DNA of 64,000 nucleotides, taken from positions 62,001 to 126,000 of the forward strand of contig JANQSF010000108.1 in assembly GCA_028284155.1 (NCBI GenBank), given 5' to 3'. This stretch comes from Phycisphaeraceae bacterium. Lineage in GTDB: Bacteria > Planctomycetota > Phycisphaerae > Phycisphaerales > Phycisphaeraceae. A model generated the notes under the pieces. That model saw only the letters and a list, made by a program, of their open reading frames with translations. It ran no database searches and had not been told where the DNA came from. Below are positions 48,926 through 57,659 of this stretch, in pieces. Position numbers and translations under genes: made by a program. Each line of letters begins with the position of its first letter. Position 1 is the first letter of the stretch.

Positions 48926-50956
48926 TTATTCTACGGCTTTCCGATACAGGAACGAGTCACTGGTCAGCAGCGAGACGATCAAAGCCTTCATGCTGCCGCC
49001 GCTGTTCACATAGTCTCTATCGGCTCGTCGCAGCGTCGCCGCGTCGATGGGCGTCTCGTTTCGGCCCATCCAGTAGCGGAACGCGTACCGAATAAAGACC
49101 TGCCGCACACGGTCGGAATCGGCCAGTTTGTGGACCAGTTCGATCGCGTTATCGACCTTGCCTTCCAGCGCGGGGTCGCCACTGCGATCAATCGAGCCGG
49201 TCGTGACAACGGGCTTTTCCAACTCCCGCGTCCGCCATCGGCCAAAGTGGTCGAACATCTCGAACGACTCGCCCAGCGGGTTCATGTTCTTGTGGCAGTT
49301 CCAGCAGTATGCTTCACGCGTGACGTGCATGCGCTCACGCAACGTCATCGTCGGGTCGTTGGGCAATTGCGCATCGACGGTGATCGGCAGGTCGGGGATG
49401 CGGCCGCCGAGCAGTTTTTCGCGCACCCACAGGCCTCGCCGGATCGCGTGGTTGTCGAAGTTGTCCGACTTGGCGACCAGCCAGGCCGGCTGGGTCAAAA
49501 CCCCCGCGCGTTGCTCGCCGAGCAAGGTCAACGGCTGACGCGGCGTCCACTTCCAATCAAGAGGCAGGTTGTAAGCCAGGTACGCGCCCAACCCCGCCCG
49601 ACCAGCGCGGGCCGGCTCGCCCTTGCTCGTCGTGTATTGCACGAAACTCAACTGTGTTGTGAGCAGTTCGCGGAGCACGTCCTTGTCGCGCTCATAGAAG
49701 TACATAATCAGCCGGTCGGTGTCGGCGACAAGCGTCTCCGGGTCGTGCTGAGGAAACAGCGCCTCGTCCTTGAAGACATCGACCGCACCGCCGTACTCGA
49801 AATACTCACGGAAGAAGCCGAGGATGCGCGGCTTGTCAATCTTGTCATCATTGAGCAACCGCTCGACCTGCGCTTTGATCTGTTCGCGCGTGTTCAACTT
49901 GCCCGAGTCGGCCGCTTTGAGTAGTTGGCTGTCGGGGCGGTCGTCGGTGAGGGCCAGCGAAATGGCGAACGCGATCTCGCGCGGGCTGAGCATGACCCGG
50001 CCGTGCTCGTCCGGATCACCCTGCCCGGCCTCGAAGCGATAAAGCATCCTCGGGTTCAACAGCACAGCCGAGATCATGTTGCGGACGCCGAGCAGTCGGC
50101 CGTCCTGCTTCATGCTCTGACGCGTAAACGCGATGAGACGGTCGACTTCGTCCTGTAGCGGGTCGCGGAGCAGCACACGGTGATAGAGCCAGGCGATCGC
50201 CTGCCCGAGTTGCGCGTCGGTTGGCTCTTTGGCGTTTGGGTTGATCAGATCGAAAAAGTGCTGCGGCGTCGATCGGCCGCGCGAGACCTTGCCGTCCTGC
50301 ACGTCGATGTCCGTCAACGCCGCCACGGCCCGCTTGGCGTTGGCCATGAGCTGGTTGAGATCGGGGCCGGCGATTGTGTACTGGTTGTCGTAGTCGCGGA
50401 AGCCGTGGCCCGGTGCCTTGAGGTTGAACGGATGCGGGTAGTTGCCCTTCGCGACCCGCTGGATCGTCGCGTCATACACGGCCGGCCGAATGCGCCAGAC
50501 GCGCGGCGGCGACATCGCCGGCCCGGCGGGCCCTTTGCCGAACAGCACGTCGTGCGGCACATAGTTGCCGTAGCCCGGCAGGTCGAGTTTGCTTTCGACC
50601 GACTCGCCCGCCTTGCCCAACTCGCCCTTGATCCACGCGACCACGCGATGCCGCTGCGCCGCGGTCGGCTGTTTTTCATCTTCGGGCGGCATGTCGCCGA
50701 GCGTGAGTTGGTCGAGCACTTTCGACCACGTGTCATTGTCCTTGCCCGCCAGCAGGTCGGGGCTGACCTCATGCAAAACGACCTTGCCCTTGGGCTTCTG
50801 TGCGCCGTGGCACTTGACACAGAACTGAGTCAGGAACGGCTTGACGGTCGAGTTGAATCCGGCCAGGTCGGCCGACTCGGCGGCGTGACCCTGGCGGGCG
50901 GACAGCGTCAGGCCGCTGACCATGAGCAATGCAAGGATGGAAACACGCTGCGTCAT
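48926..50956 (-). CDS. DUF1592-family protein with cytochrome c motif (DUF1587/1592/1588/1585 type)
   Basis: A 676-aa protein, start 50956, with a signal peptide (ILALLMVSGLTLSARQGHAA) and a heme c motif at CVKCH (Cys46, Cys49, His50). A DUF1587-like region (SWxKVLDQLTLGDMPPE-type) comes next. Then the DUF1592/1588/1585 domains follow (for example LRDPLQDEVDRLIAF, YCWNCHKNMNPLGE, and the C-terminal LTSDSFLYR). A second CxxCH, CWNCH, lies around residue 530. These are the standard partners of DUF1552 in planctomycetes and are thought to take part in oxidative or surface enzymology; the reaction is unknown. A caspase-FGE gene lies 23 bases upstream. Confidence 0.9.
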   Translation of the reverse strand: MTQRVSILALLMVSGLTLSARQGHAAESADLAGFNSTVKPFLTQFCVKCHGAQKPKGKVVLHEVSPDLLAGKDNDTWSKVLDQLTLGDMPPEDEKQPTAAQRHRVVAWIKGELGKAGESVESKLDLPGYGNYVPHDVLFGKGPAGPAMSPPRVWRIRPAVYDATIQRVAKGNYPHPFNLKAPGHGFRDYDNQYTIAGPDLNQLMANAKRAVAALTDIDVQDGKVSRGRSTPQHFFDLINPNAKEPTDAQLGQAIAWLYHRVLLRDPLQDEVDRLIAFTRQSMKQDGRLLGVRNMISAVLLNPRMLYRFEAGQGDPDEHGRVMLSPREIAFAISLALTDDRPDSQLLKAADSGKLNTREQIKAQVERLLNDDKIDKPRILGFFREYFEYGGAVDVFKDEALFPQHDPETLVADTDRLIMYFYERDKDVLRELLTTQLSFVQYTTSKGEPARAGRAGLGAYLAYNLPLDWKWTPRQPLTLLGEQRAGVLTQPAWLVAKSDNFDNHAIRRGLWVREKLLGGRIPDLPITVDAQLPNDPTMTLRERMHVTREAYCWNCHKNMNPLGESFEMFDHFGRWRTRELEKPVVTTGSIDRSGDPALEGKVDNAIELVHKLADSDRVRQVFIRYAFRYWMGRNETPIDAATLRRADRDYVNSGGSMKALIVSLLTSDSFLYRKAVE

Positions 50957-50979
50957 CGTTGATCGTTTGCTCGCGTCGT

Positions 50980-52626
50980 TCAATTCTTCTTATCCGTCGG
51001 GTCCGAACGCTTTTGGGCCAACACCAAGCGCATCCCGAGGAACGGCGCACCGCGGTCGTTATTGCTCATCGGCCCGAATGTGCGGAAGCCGGCTTGGCAA
51101 TACTCGGGCAGGCTGCACCACGCCCCACCCCGATGGACGATCGTGCTGTTCTTGTCCTGCCCCCTAGCTCGCGGGTCAGTCCCACCCGGCAAAGTCGGTG
51201 TGTATTGGTCGGCCACATACTCGACCACGTTGCCGTGCATGTCGTGGATGCCCCAAGCGTTCGGTTCGTAACGACCGACAGGGGCCGGCCGCTTGCCCAC
51301 GCCGTCGCGGTGCTGGCGGTCGGAATAGTAAAAGGCGTCGTCATCCTGAAACAGCGATTCATCGGCATAGTTTGCGTAACGATGCAGGTCTGCGGGCGAA
51401 TCACCGAAACTGTAAGCGGTCGACGTGCCCGCCCGGCAGGCGTATTCCCACTCCGCTTCGGTGGGCAGGCGGTAGACCCAGCCGTCGGGCAGTCGGCCGG
51501 CCTTCTGCTCCACGCCCATCAATGTCTTTGGCCCTATGCTGGTCGCGCTGGGCCCCTTCAAGAACGTCATCGGAACGTTCGCGTCGTGCACTAACGACTC
51601 GCGCGACGGCGACCGCCGGCGCATCTTGTAATAGTCGCCGTTGGTCAGCTCGTACTTGCTGATCCAGAACCCCTCGCGGATCGACACATCGACCGGCTTA
51701 GCGTCCTCGGCCTGCGGCGAGGCCGGGTCGCTGATCCCCATGCGGAACGACCCGGGCGGGCACCAGCAGAAGACCATGCCCAGCGCGTTGATCCACTCGT
51801 CGCCCGGCTGCGGGTTGCTCGGCGGAACCGGCGACGTCGAAACCTTGCGAAGCCTGGACGTGACGATGCGAGCCGACCGGTCGGCCTCAAGCGGGAAGTC
51901 GAACCAGACCGTTTGCTTGCCGCCCGACCGTTTGGCGACATCGTCGCCGACGCGGGTCATCACCGTTTCGAGGTTGACGTTCTTAGCGCCGATGTGCTTG
52001 GCTAGCGATGACGCAAGCAACGACGACTCGCCCTTGGCCAGCGTCTGCTCCGGCGGCATGGCGTAGCAGATCAGACCGGTTGGAAAGTCCGTCGCCTTCA
52101 CGGCCGGCAAACCCTGTTGGTCGCCTTTGGCGAACGGGCTTGGCGCCGCGCAATCGAAAACGACCAGGTTCAGGCTCGCCCGGCTGCGGTCGCGGAGCGT
52201 CTTGGCGATGTCGAAGATCGAGTCGGGACTCCGAGAGTCAACCGACCAGACGCCGGCGTTCGGCTCGACGGTGGTCACTTTCTTCTTCTCACCGTCGTCC
52301 GTCGTGACCGTTCGGCTGACCTTCTGCGGGTAGCGATTGCCGAAGCCCGCAAAGTAGAACAACAACACGCCGCCGTTCGGACAGTCGAGCGCAAACGACT
52401 CCAGGTCTTTACGCAGGTCTTTGCCCACGTCCTGCTTGACCGTCACGTCGAAGCCCGCCGCCTTGAGCGACGCGCCGAACGCAGCGACGCCGGCGGTGTC
52501 GACCGGAGCCTGCTGCTTGTCGTACTTGGCATTGACCACCAACAGCGCGACGCGGTCCTGGGCGACCGCGCCGCTGCCCGTGGACAGCCCTACCAGCAGT
52601 ATCAGGACAGCGATCAACCTGCTCAT
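50980..52626 (-). CDS. Degenerate caspase-like domain fused to an FGE-sulfatase (SUMF) domain
   Basis: A 548-aa protein with a signal peptide (LIAVLILLVGLSTGSGAVA). Domain 1 (about 25-250) has a C14 caspase-like fold. Its active site appears defective: the usual HG of YFAGHG is YFAGFG (Phe95 replaces His), and the usual DACR is FDCAA (Cys159 shifted one position). Domain 2 (about 290-540) is a formylglycine-generating-enzyme-fold domain with YRLPTEAEWEYACRAG, NAWGIHDMHGNVVEYV and RGGAW, a common planctomycete module that often is not catalytic. It probably serves as an extracytoplasmic binding or scaffold protein. The start at 52626 precedes the signal peptide. DUF1592 follows 23 bases later. 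Confidence 0.85.
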   Translation of the reverse strand: MSRLIAVLILLVGLSTGSGAVAQDRVALLVVNAKYDKQQAPVDTAGVAAFGASLKAAGFDVTVKQDVGKDLRKDLESFALDCPNGGVLLFYFAGFGNRYPQKVSRTVTTDDGEKKKVTTVEPNAGVWSVDSRSPDSIFDIAKTLRDRSRASLNLVVFDCAAPSPFAKGDQQGLPAVKATDFPTGLICYAMPPEQTLAKGESSLLASSLAKHIGAKNVNLETVMTRVGDDVAKRSGGKQTVWFDFPLEADRSARIVTSRLRKVSTSPVPPSNPQPGDEWINALGMVFCWCPPGSFRMGISDPASPQAEDAKPVDVSIREGFWISKYELTNGDYYKMRRRSPSRESLVHDANVPMTFLKGPSATSIGPKTLMGVEQKAGRLPDGWVYRLPTEAEWEYACRAGTSTAYSFGDSPADLHRYANYADESLFQDDDAFYYSDRQHRDGVGKRPAPVGRYEPNAWGIHDMHGNVVEYVADQYTPTLPGGTDPRARGQDKNSTIVHRGGAWCSLPEYCQAGFRTFGPMSNNDRGAPFLGMRLVLAQKRSDPTDKKN

Positions 52627-52786
52627 CGTGTTCCTTTTGGAAGTACGTCGACCGGGCGGTCGAGCCGGGGTGAGCCGGGGGGTGTGCCCGACTCGGGTTG
52701 ACTTGCGTCGGACGCCCACCGGGTTAACACGGCGCCGCGCGTCGGACCACGGATTATAGGGGTGAACGCAGCCAGTCTCGGCTTAC

Positions 52787-53713
52787 TCAACCGCTGGCCC
52801 GCCCGACCGCTGCCCGCAGTTCGCGAAGGTGGGCGGGGATCGCCTCGAGGGGGTCCTCCTTCTCCTCGTACTCGAACACGACGTACCCGCGGTACCTCGC
52901 CTTCGTCAGGATACGGAGCAGGCGGTCGTAGTCGGCTGGCGTGTCCTCGCCGTTGACGCGGGTCATGACCTTCAACTGGGCTGTCACCGCGTACGGCGCG
53001 ATGCGCGCCAACTCGGCGTAGGGGTCGGGCGTTGGCGTGAGGTTGGCAGAGTCCCAGATCACACCGAACCAGTCGCTGTCGATGCTGCGCACGACGTGCA
53101 GCAGGTAGTCGATATTCTTGACGAAGTCGTGATTCTCCATGCCGAGCATGACGCCGCGCTTTTCGGCGTACGCCAAGGCCGGCTCGAGGTTGGCCACGAT
53201 GTGCTTGAGGATCTGTGGATCACCGACGCCCCTAGGCGGCTTCTTGCCGGCAAAGATGCGCACGACCGGCGCGCCGAGGTCGGCGAAGTGGTCGACCCAT
53301 TTGCGGAAGTAGCGCATCTGCCGTTCGGTTTCGGCGCTGCCGGGCGCGTGCGTGAAGTCGTTGCTCATCGCGCCGCCGCTGATGTCGAGGCCGAGCAGGT
53401 GGGCCCGTCGCTTAATGGCGTGTAGGTAGGGCCGTTCGACCGGCGTCCGGAAGAAGTACGACGTCAACTCCGCCGCGTCCAGGCCGAGCTCGGCGCAGTA
53501 CTCGAGGAAGCCGAACATATCCATCTTGCCCTTGGTCGGCTTGCCCCACCACCACTTCATGTGCGGCTTGAGCGAATAGGTCGTCATGCTCAGTCCGCTG
53601 AAGTGGGCGCGGGGCCGATCGAATGGCTCAACGGCCAGGCCAGGTGTTGCCAGCGCGGCGGCGCCAGCGGCCGTGTGGGCGAGCCAATCGCGTCGGGTCA
53701 GGAACGGCTTCAT
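52787..53713 (-). CDS. Exported sugar-isomerase/epimerase-like TIM-barrel protein
   Basis: A 308-aa protein with a Tat-like N-terminus (LTRRDWLAHTAAGAAALATP) and a xylose-isomerase-like TIM barrel. Segments typical of this superfamily are AELGLDAAELTSYF, a metal-ligand candidate VMLGMENHD (Glu), WFGVIWDSANL (Asp) and QLKVMTR, with an end GYVVFEYEEKEDP (Glu). Metal-dependent sugar isomerase or epimerase activity is plausible; the substrate is unknown. It is divergent from the DUF6797-like gene (100-base gap) and may share a regulatory region with it. Confidence 0.85.
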   Translation of the reverse strand: MKPFLTRRDWLAHTAAGAAALATPGLAVEPFDRPRAHFSGLSMTTYSLKPHMKWWWGKPTKGKMDMFGFLEYCAELGLDAAELTSYFFRTPVERPYLHAIKRRAHLLGLDISGGAMSNDFTHAPGSAETERQMRYFRKWVDHFADLGAPVVRIFAGKKPPRGVGDPQILKHIVANLEPALAYAEKRGVMLGMENHDFVKNIDYLLHVVRSIDSDWFGVIWDSANLTPTPDPYAELARIAPYAVTAQLKVMTRVNGEDTPADYDRLLRILTKARYRGYVVFEYEEKEDPLEAIPAHLRELRAAVGRASG

Positions 53714-53813
53714 GGACGACCTCGCAATTCAAGGTAGAGAGGACAAGCACGCATCCTCGCGTGCGAAACCGATTCTACATTGGCCCCGCCCATTCTTCGA
53801 TTACACTCGTGGC

Positions 53814-56033
53814 ATGAAGACGCATTCCAGCTCAGCCTTTCATGTGATCTATGTATTGCTGCTGGTCACCGGGCCTGTCCCCTGCTTGGCGCAACCCCGC
53901 AGCGTGGCTGCCGGCGACCCGAAAACGACCTGGACGCGTCAGGACAACATCGACGGGCGATGGAATGAGACGGACGTCGGCCCATGCCTGGCCAGCGTGA
54001 TCGGCACGCCCGCCGGCACGATCGCCAAAGGGTTGAGCGTCCGTGTCGGCGACAACGAAGAGGGCGCGGTCGCCTACGACCTGCAGACCGGCAGCTTCCG
54101 CGCCGCGTGGACGGGCGGCTTCCTGAAGTTCAACGCCTACAAGTTCGGCGTCGTGCGGACTCCGCAAATCGATGGTGACGTTGCAATCGCAACGCCGTCG
54201 GCCAATTGGCCACAAGCGCGCGTCCAATACCGCGGAATGTTACAGCACGGCCGACGTGTCGTACTGAACTACGACGTTGACGAGACAGCGGTCAGCGAAT
54301 CGCCGTGGGCGTACGCCCGCGAATCCACGACGCTCTTCACGCGCGACATCGAAGTTGGCCCGCGTCAAAAAACACTGCACTTGGCCGTGTTGGACGGGCT
54401 GCCGAACGTCAAGTTAGGCAAGGTGGCCGAGCACCCCGCGGCGCGCGTCGAACACGGCGGGAAACTCACCGCCGTCGTCTTCATCGCCGACCCGACCCAA
54501 ACGCGCCTCGCGACGGGCGGCAGCGCGCTGACCGTGCTGTTCAATCCGTCGGCGACGACCACGGCCGGCAGGGTCATCTATTGGCACGGCACGAAGGAGA
54601 CTTGGCCAACTTTCGAGCGACTGGTCCGCGACCACGTCAGGCCGCAACCGTTGCGCAACATTCAAAAGCCGACGAAGCCCGTCTGGACCGAAACGATCAT
54701 CACGCGCGGTGTGGTCGACCGAACGGACGCCGCTTTCGTTGTCGATTCGATCGCCCTGCCGTTCGACAACCCGTACAAGGCGTTGATGTTCGTCGGCGGG
54801 CACGACTTCTTCAGCAACGGCGACATCGCGGTGTGCACACTGCACGGCGATGTGTGGGTCGTGCGCGGCGTCGATGATCGTTTAGAGAAGGTAACCTGGC
54901 GGCGATTCGCGACTGGCCTGCATCAGCCGCTCGGCTTGCGCATCGTGGACGACAAAGTCTTCGTGCTCGGCCGTGACCAGATCACCCGCCTGCACGACCG
55001 CAACGGCGACGGCGAGGCCGACCAGTACGAGTGCTTCAACAACGGCGGCGCGACGTCGATCCGAGGCCACGACTACGCCGCGTGCCTGGAGACGGACGCG
55101 CAAGGCAATTTCTACTACATCCGCGCCCACGAGGGCGTCTGCCGCGTCTCGGCCGACGGGCGACGGCATGACTCGATCGCAACCGGAATCCGCAACCCGA
55201 TCGGCCTGGGCGTCGGTCCTGATGGCACGATCACCGCCGCGCCGCAGGAAGGCGAGTGGACGCCCGCGTCGGCCATCATCGACGTGAAGCCCGGCGGCTA
55301 CTACGGCTTCGGCGGCCCGATCGTCACGCCGACACGCCCGTTGGGCTACGACCCGCCGCTGTGTTGGATGCCACGCGAGCAGGACACGTCCAGCGGCGGA
55401 CAGGTGTGGGTCACCAGCGACAAGTGGAGCGCGCTCAAAGGCCACATGCTCCACCTCTCATACGGCCGATGTGAGGCGATGCTCGTCCTGCGCGAAAAGG
55501 TCAACGGCGTCGCGCAGGGCGGCACGGTGAAACTGCCGATCCGATTCACCTCCGGCGCGATGCGCGGCCGATTCAACCCGCGCGACGGGCATCTCTATGT
55601 CAGCGGCATGCGCGGCTGGCAGACGTCGGCGGCGCGCGACGGCTGCCTCCAACGCGTGCGATACACCGGCAAACCCCTCGACCTGCCGACCGCCCTGCGC
55701 GTACGGCCCAATGGTCTGGCGATCACCTTCACGCGCAAGCTCGACGCCGAATACTCGGCCGACCCCGGCGGCTGGCACGTCGAACAGTGGAACTACCGGT
55801 ACAGCGCGGCGTACGGCTCGAAGGATTACAGGCCGTCCGCCCCCGACAAGGTGGGACGCGACGAGGTCAAAATCAAGTCGGTCCGTATGCTCAACGACCA
55901 GACGGTCTTTCTAGAACTGGACGGTCTCAAACCCGTCATGCAGATGCACGTCAAGTTCGCGATCAGGTCGGCCGACGGCGCGCCCATCCGCCAGTCGATC
56001 TACCACACGATCCACGCTGTCCCAGACAAGTGA
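53814..56033 (+). CDS. Exported DUF6797-type/sorbosone-dehydrogenase-like propeller protein
   Basis: A protein of 739 aa, start 53814, with a signal peptide (FHVIYVLLLVTGPVPCLA). An N-terminal domain resembles DUF6797 (TWTRQDNIDGRWNETDVGPC, GTIAKGLSVRVG). It is followed by a large propeller with the quinoprotein/sorbosone-dehydrogenase pattern (DGDVWVVRGV, GVGPDGTITAAPQEGEW, RFNPRDGHLYVSGMRGW). No CxxCH motif is seen, unlike many relatives that carry a fused cytochrome. The C-terminal region (about 640-739) is a small beta domain. The longer frame begins at 53586, but the signal peptide argues for 53814. The function, perhaps sugar or polyol binding or oxidation, is inferred. Confidence 0.8.
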   Translation: MKTHSSSAFHVIYVLLLVTGPVPCLAQPRSVAAGDPKTTWTRQDNIDGRWNETDVGPCLASVIGTPAGTIAKGLSVRVGDNEEGAVAYDLQTGSFRAAWTGGFLKFNAYKFGVVRTPQIDGDVAIATPSANWPQARVQYRGMLQHGRRVVLNYDVDETAVSESPWAYARESTTLFTRDIEVGPRQKTLHLAVLDGLPNVKLGKVAEHPAARVEHGGKLTAVVFIADPTQTRLATGGSALTVLFNPSATTTAGRVIYWHGTKETWPTFERLVRDHVRPQPLRNIQKPTKPVWTETIITRGVVDRTDAAFVVDSIALPFDNPYKALMFVGGHDFFSNGDIAVCTLHGDVWVVRGVDDRLEKVTWRRFATGLHQPLGLRIVDDKVFVLGRDQITRLHDRNGDGEADQYECFNNGGATSIRGHDYAACLETDAQGNFYYIRAHEGVCRVSADGRRHDSIATGIRNPIGLGVGPDGTITAAPQEGEWTPASAIIDVKPGGYYGFGGPIVTPTRPLGYDPPLCWMPREQDTSSGGQVWVTSDKWSALKGHMLHLSYGRCEAMLVLREKVNGVAQGGTVKLPIRFTSGAMRGRFNPRDGHLYVSGMRGWQTSAARDGCLQRVRYTGKPLDLPTALRVRPNGLAITFTRKLDAEYSADPGGWHVEQWNYRYSAAYGSKDYRPSAPDKVGRDEVKIKSVRMLNDQTVFLELDGLKPVMQMHVKFAIRSADGAPIRQSIYHTIHAVPDK

Positions 56034-56061
56034 GAGTGTTCAACACACGCTGATACGCAAC

Positions 56062-57654
56062 TTACCGATTGACCACGACGTCCCGCACGACGGGCGTGGC
56101 TGGCTGGACCTTGGGCTCGACACCGCGACCAAATTGATAAGCGACCACGCGGATGGTCAGCGGATACCTGGCGCGTCTGGGCAAGTCCGACAACACGAGT
56201 CGGCCGTCGACGACCTTGGCCGGGCCAAACGCGATGTGATACGACACGGGCAGGTCGGCGTCGCTTTTGGCAAGGAGCGTCACCGGGCCGACGTCCGCTT
56301 TCATCGCTGCGACAGGTGGGAACGCGATGGTCTGCGCTTTGCCCGTCTCGAAGCCGGCTGAAAGCTTGCCGATCATGCCGACACGCTCGGTGTAGCGATA
56401 CTGCTGGTCACCGTTGCTGTAAGCCATGAAGGTGACACGCGCGCTTTCAGTCGCCGGAGCCAACTCGTCGAAACGTACTCGAAACCGTCGCTCGCCCGCC
56501 ACGACGATCGGGCCGCCGGCGCGTTTGATCTTGATCGGCGCATCGCTGCGGCCGACGGGCTTGCCCGCGTCGCCCCACTTCGAGCCCCGGCCGCTGTACT
56601 GCTTCGGGTATATCGCAGAGTAAGCCGGTTGCACCTCGAATGTCTGACCGTCGCCGACCCACTTCACGTCGGTAAAGAAGAACCGCGCGCCGGCGCTGAC
56701 GCGGTACGGGTCTTTCCATTCGATGAACTGGTCACTGCGATCGATACTCGCGTGGTAGGCGACGGTCGCCTCGGCCAATTCCCGGTCGAAATGCCACGCC
56801 GCTTTCGACCCGTCGCCGGTGTAGGCGTTGAACTTCGCGGGCTTGTGTTGGCCGACGGGCTTGATGCTCATGTCCGTCAGCCAACCGGTCGCGGGGTCGA
56901 TGGCGCGGAGCGTTGGCGGCTGCTTCGTATCGATCGGCCAACGAGCGGGGATGCGCGCAGCCGCCGCCTTGGCGATGAACAACGCCAGGAACTTCGCGTT
57001 GCGGTCCGACCACGCGTAGTGACCCGCACCGGGCTCGACGAGGATGTTGCCCAAATACCCGTCACCCATCGCGCGGTAGCCGGCCATCTTGTCGCGGTCT
57101 TTCTCCCAATTCTCGACGCCGTTCGCGTCCCGGCCGATCTTCCCGAACTCGTCAAACTGGCCGATCATCATCAGGCAGGGCACGCCGGCCGGCACGGCCC
57201 CGTCGTCGATCGGGCTGCCGCCGCGGTACTGCACCAGGCCGAAGCAGCGGTCGCTCATCGCCGTCGCGAGCTTGCGCGCCTGCGGCCCGCCGGCCGAGTG
57301 CCCGACGAACATGAGCGGCACGACGGACAACTCGCCGTAGCCGGACTTGTCCGCCAAATCGTTGAGGACTTGCTGGACATCCACCGCGCCGAGGCCGGAC
57401 TTGAGGAACACAATCGCCAACTGCTGCTCGGCACACGCGGCGCGGATGCGCGCGTCTTGCGCGAACTCGCGCTCCATGAGCGTCATGCCGGCCATGACGA
57501 CGCCGCGCACCTGATCGGCCTGCGGCGGAATCCAAAGGTATGCCATGCGCTCGCCGCGTCGAGTCTCAACCGGAATGGCAATCTGAAACACCGCGCCCGT
57601 CGCGGCTGACTCGACGATTAAGAACAGGACAATCGAACTGACCAACATGCGCAT
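56062..57654 (-). CDS. Exported alpha/beta-hydrolase-like protein (GHSAGG), 530 aa
   Basis: A protein of about 530 aa with a signal peptide (LVSSIVLFLIVESAATG). The hydrolase domain has nucleophile elbow GHSAGG at 118-123 (Ser120), candidate acid in IGQFDEFG and His in PGAGHYAWS, so a complete triad is likely. The C-terminal half contains beta-sandwich domains (for example AGERRFRVRFDEL). It resembles the 413-aa hydrolase at 15873-17114, with a longer C-terminus. It starts 5 bases after the stop of the SMP-30-like gene and is probably translated from the same transcript. The substrate is unknown. Confidence 0.82.
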   Translation of the reverse strand: MRMLVSSIVLFLIVESAATGAVFQIAIPVETRRGERMAYLWIPPQADQVRGVVMAGMTLMEREFAQDARIRAACAEQQLAIVFLKSGLGAVDVQQVLNDLADKSGYGELSVVPLMFVGHSAGGPQARKLATAMSDRCFGLVQYRGGSPIDDGAVPAGVPCLMMIGQFDEFGKIGRDANGVENWEKDRDKMAGYRAMGDGYLGNILVEPGAGHYAWSDRNAKFLALFIAKAAAARIPARWPIDTKQPPTLRAIDPATGWLTDMSIKPVGQHKPAKFNAYTGDGSKAAWHFDRELAEATVAYHASIDRSDQFIEWKDPYRVSAGARFFFTDVKWVGDGQTFEVQPAYSAIYPKQYSGRGSKWGDAGKPVGRSDAPIKIKRAGGPIVVAGERRFRVRFDELAPATESARVTFMAYSNGDQQYRYTERVGMIGKLSAGFETGKAQTIAFPPVAAMKADVGPVTLLAKSDADLPVSYHIAFGPAKVVDGRLVLSDLPRRARYPLTIRVVAYQFGRGVEPKVQPATPVVRDVVVNR

Positions 57655-57659
57655 AGTGC

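Noticed and set aside
48883-48928. tRNA T-arm-like hairpin on the minus strand after the DUF1592 stop (ACGGG, TTCGACG loop, CCCGT)
   Set aside because: The stem-loop resembles a T-arm, but no complementary acceptor 5' strand or anticodon arm exists upstream, and the DUF1592 coding sequence occupies that space. Kept as a simple hairpin, not a tRNA.
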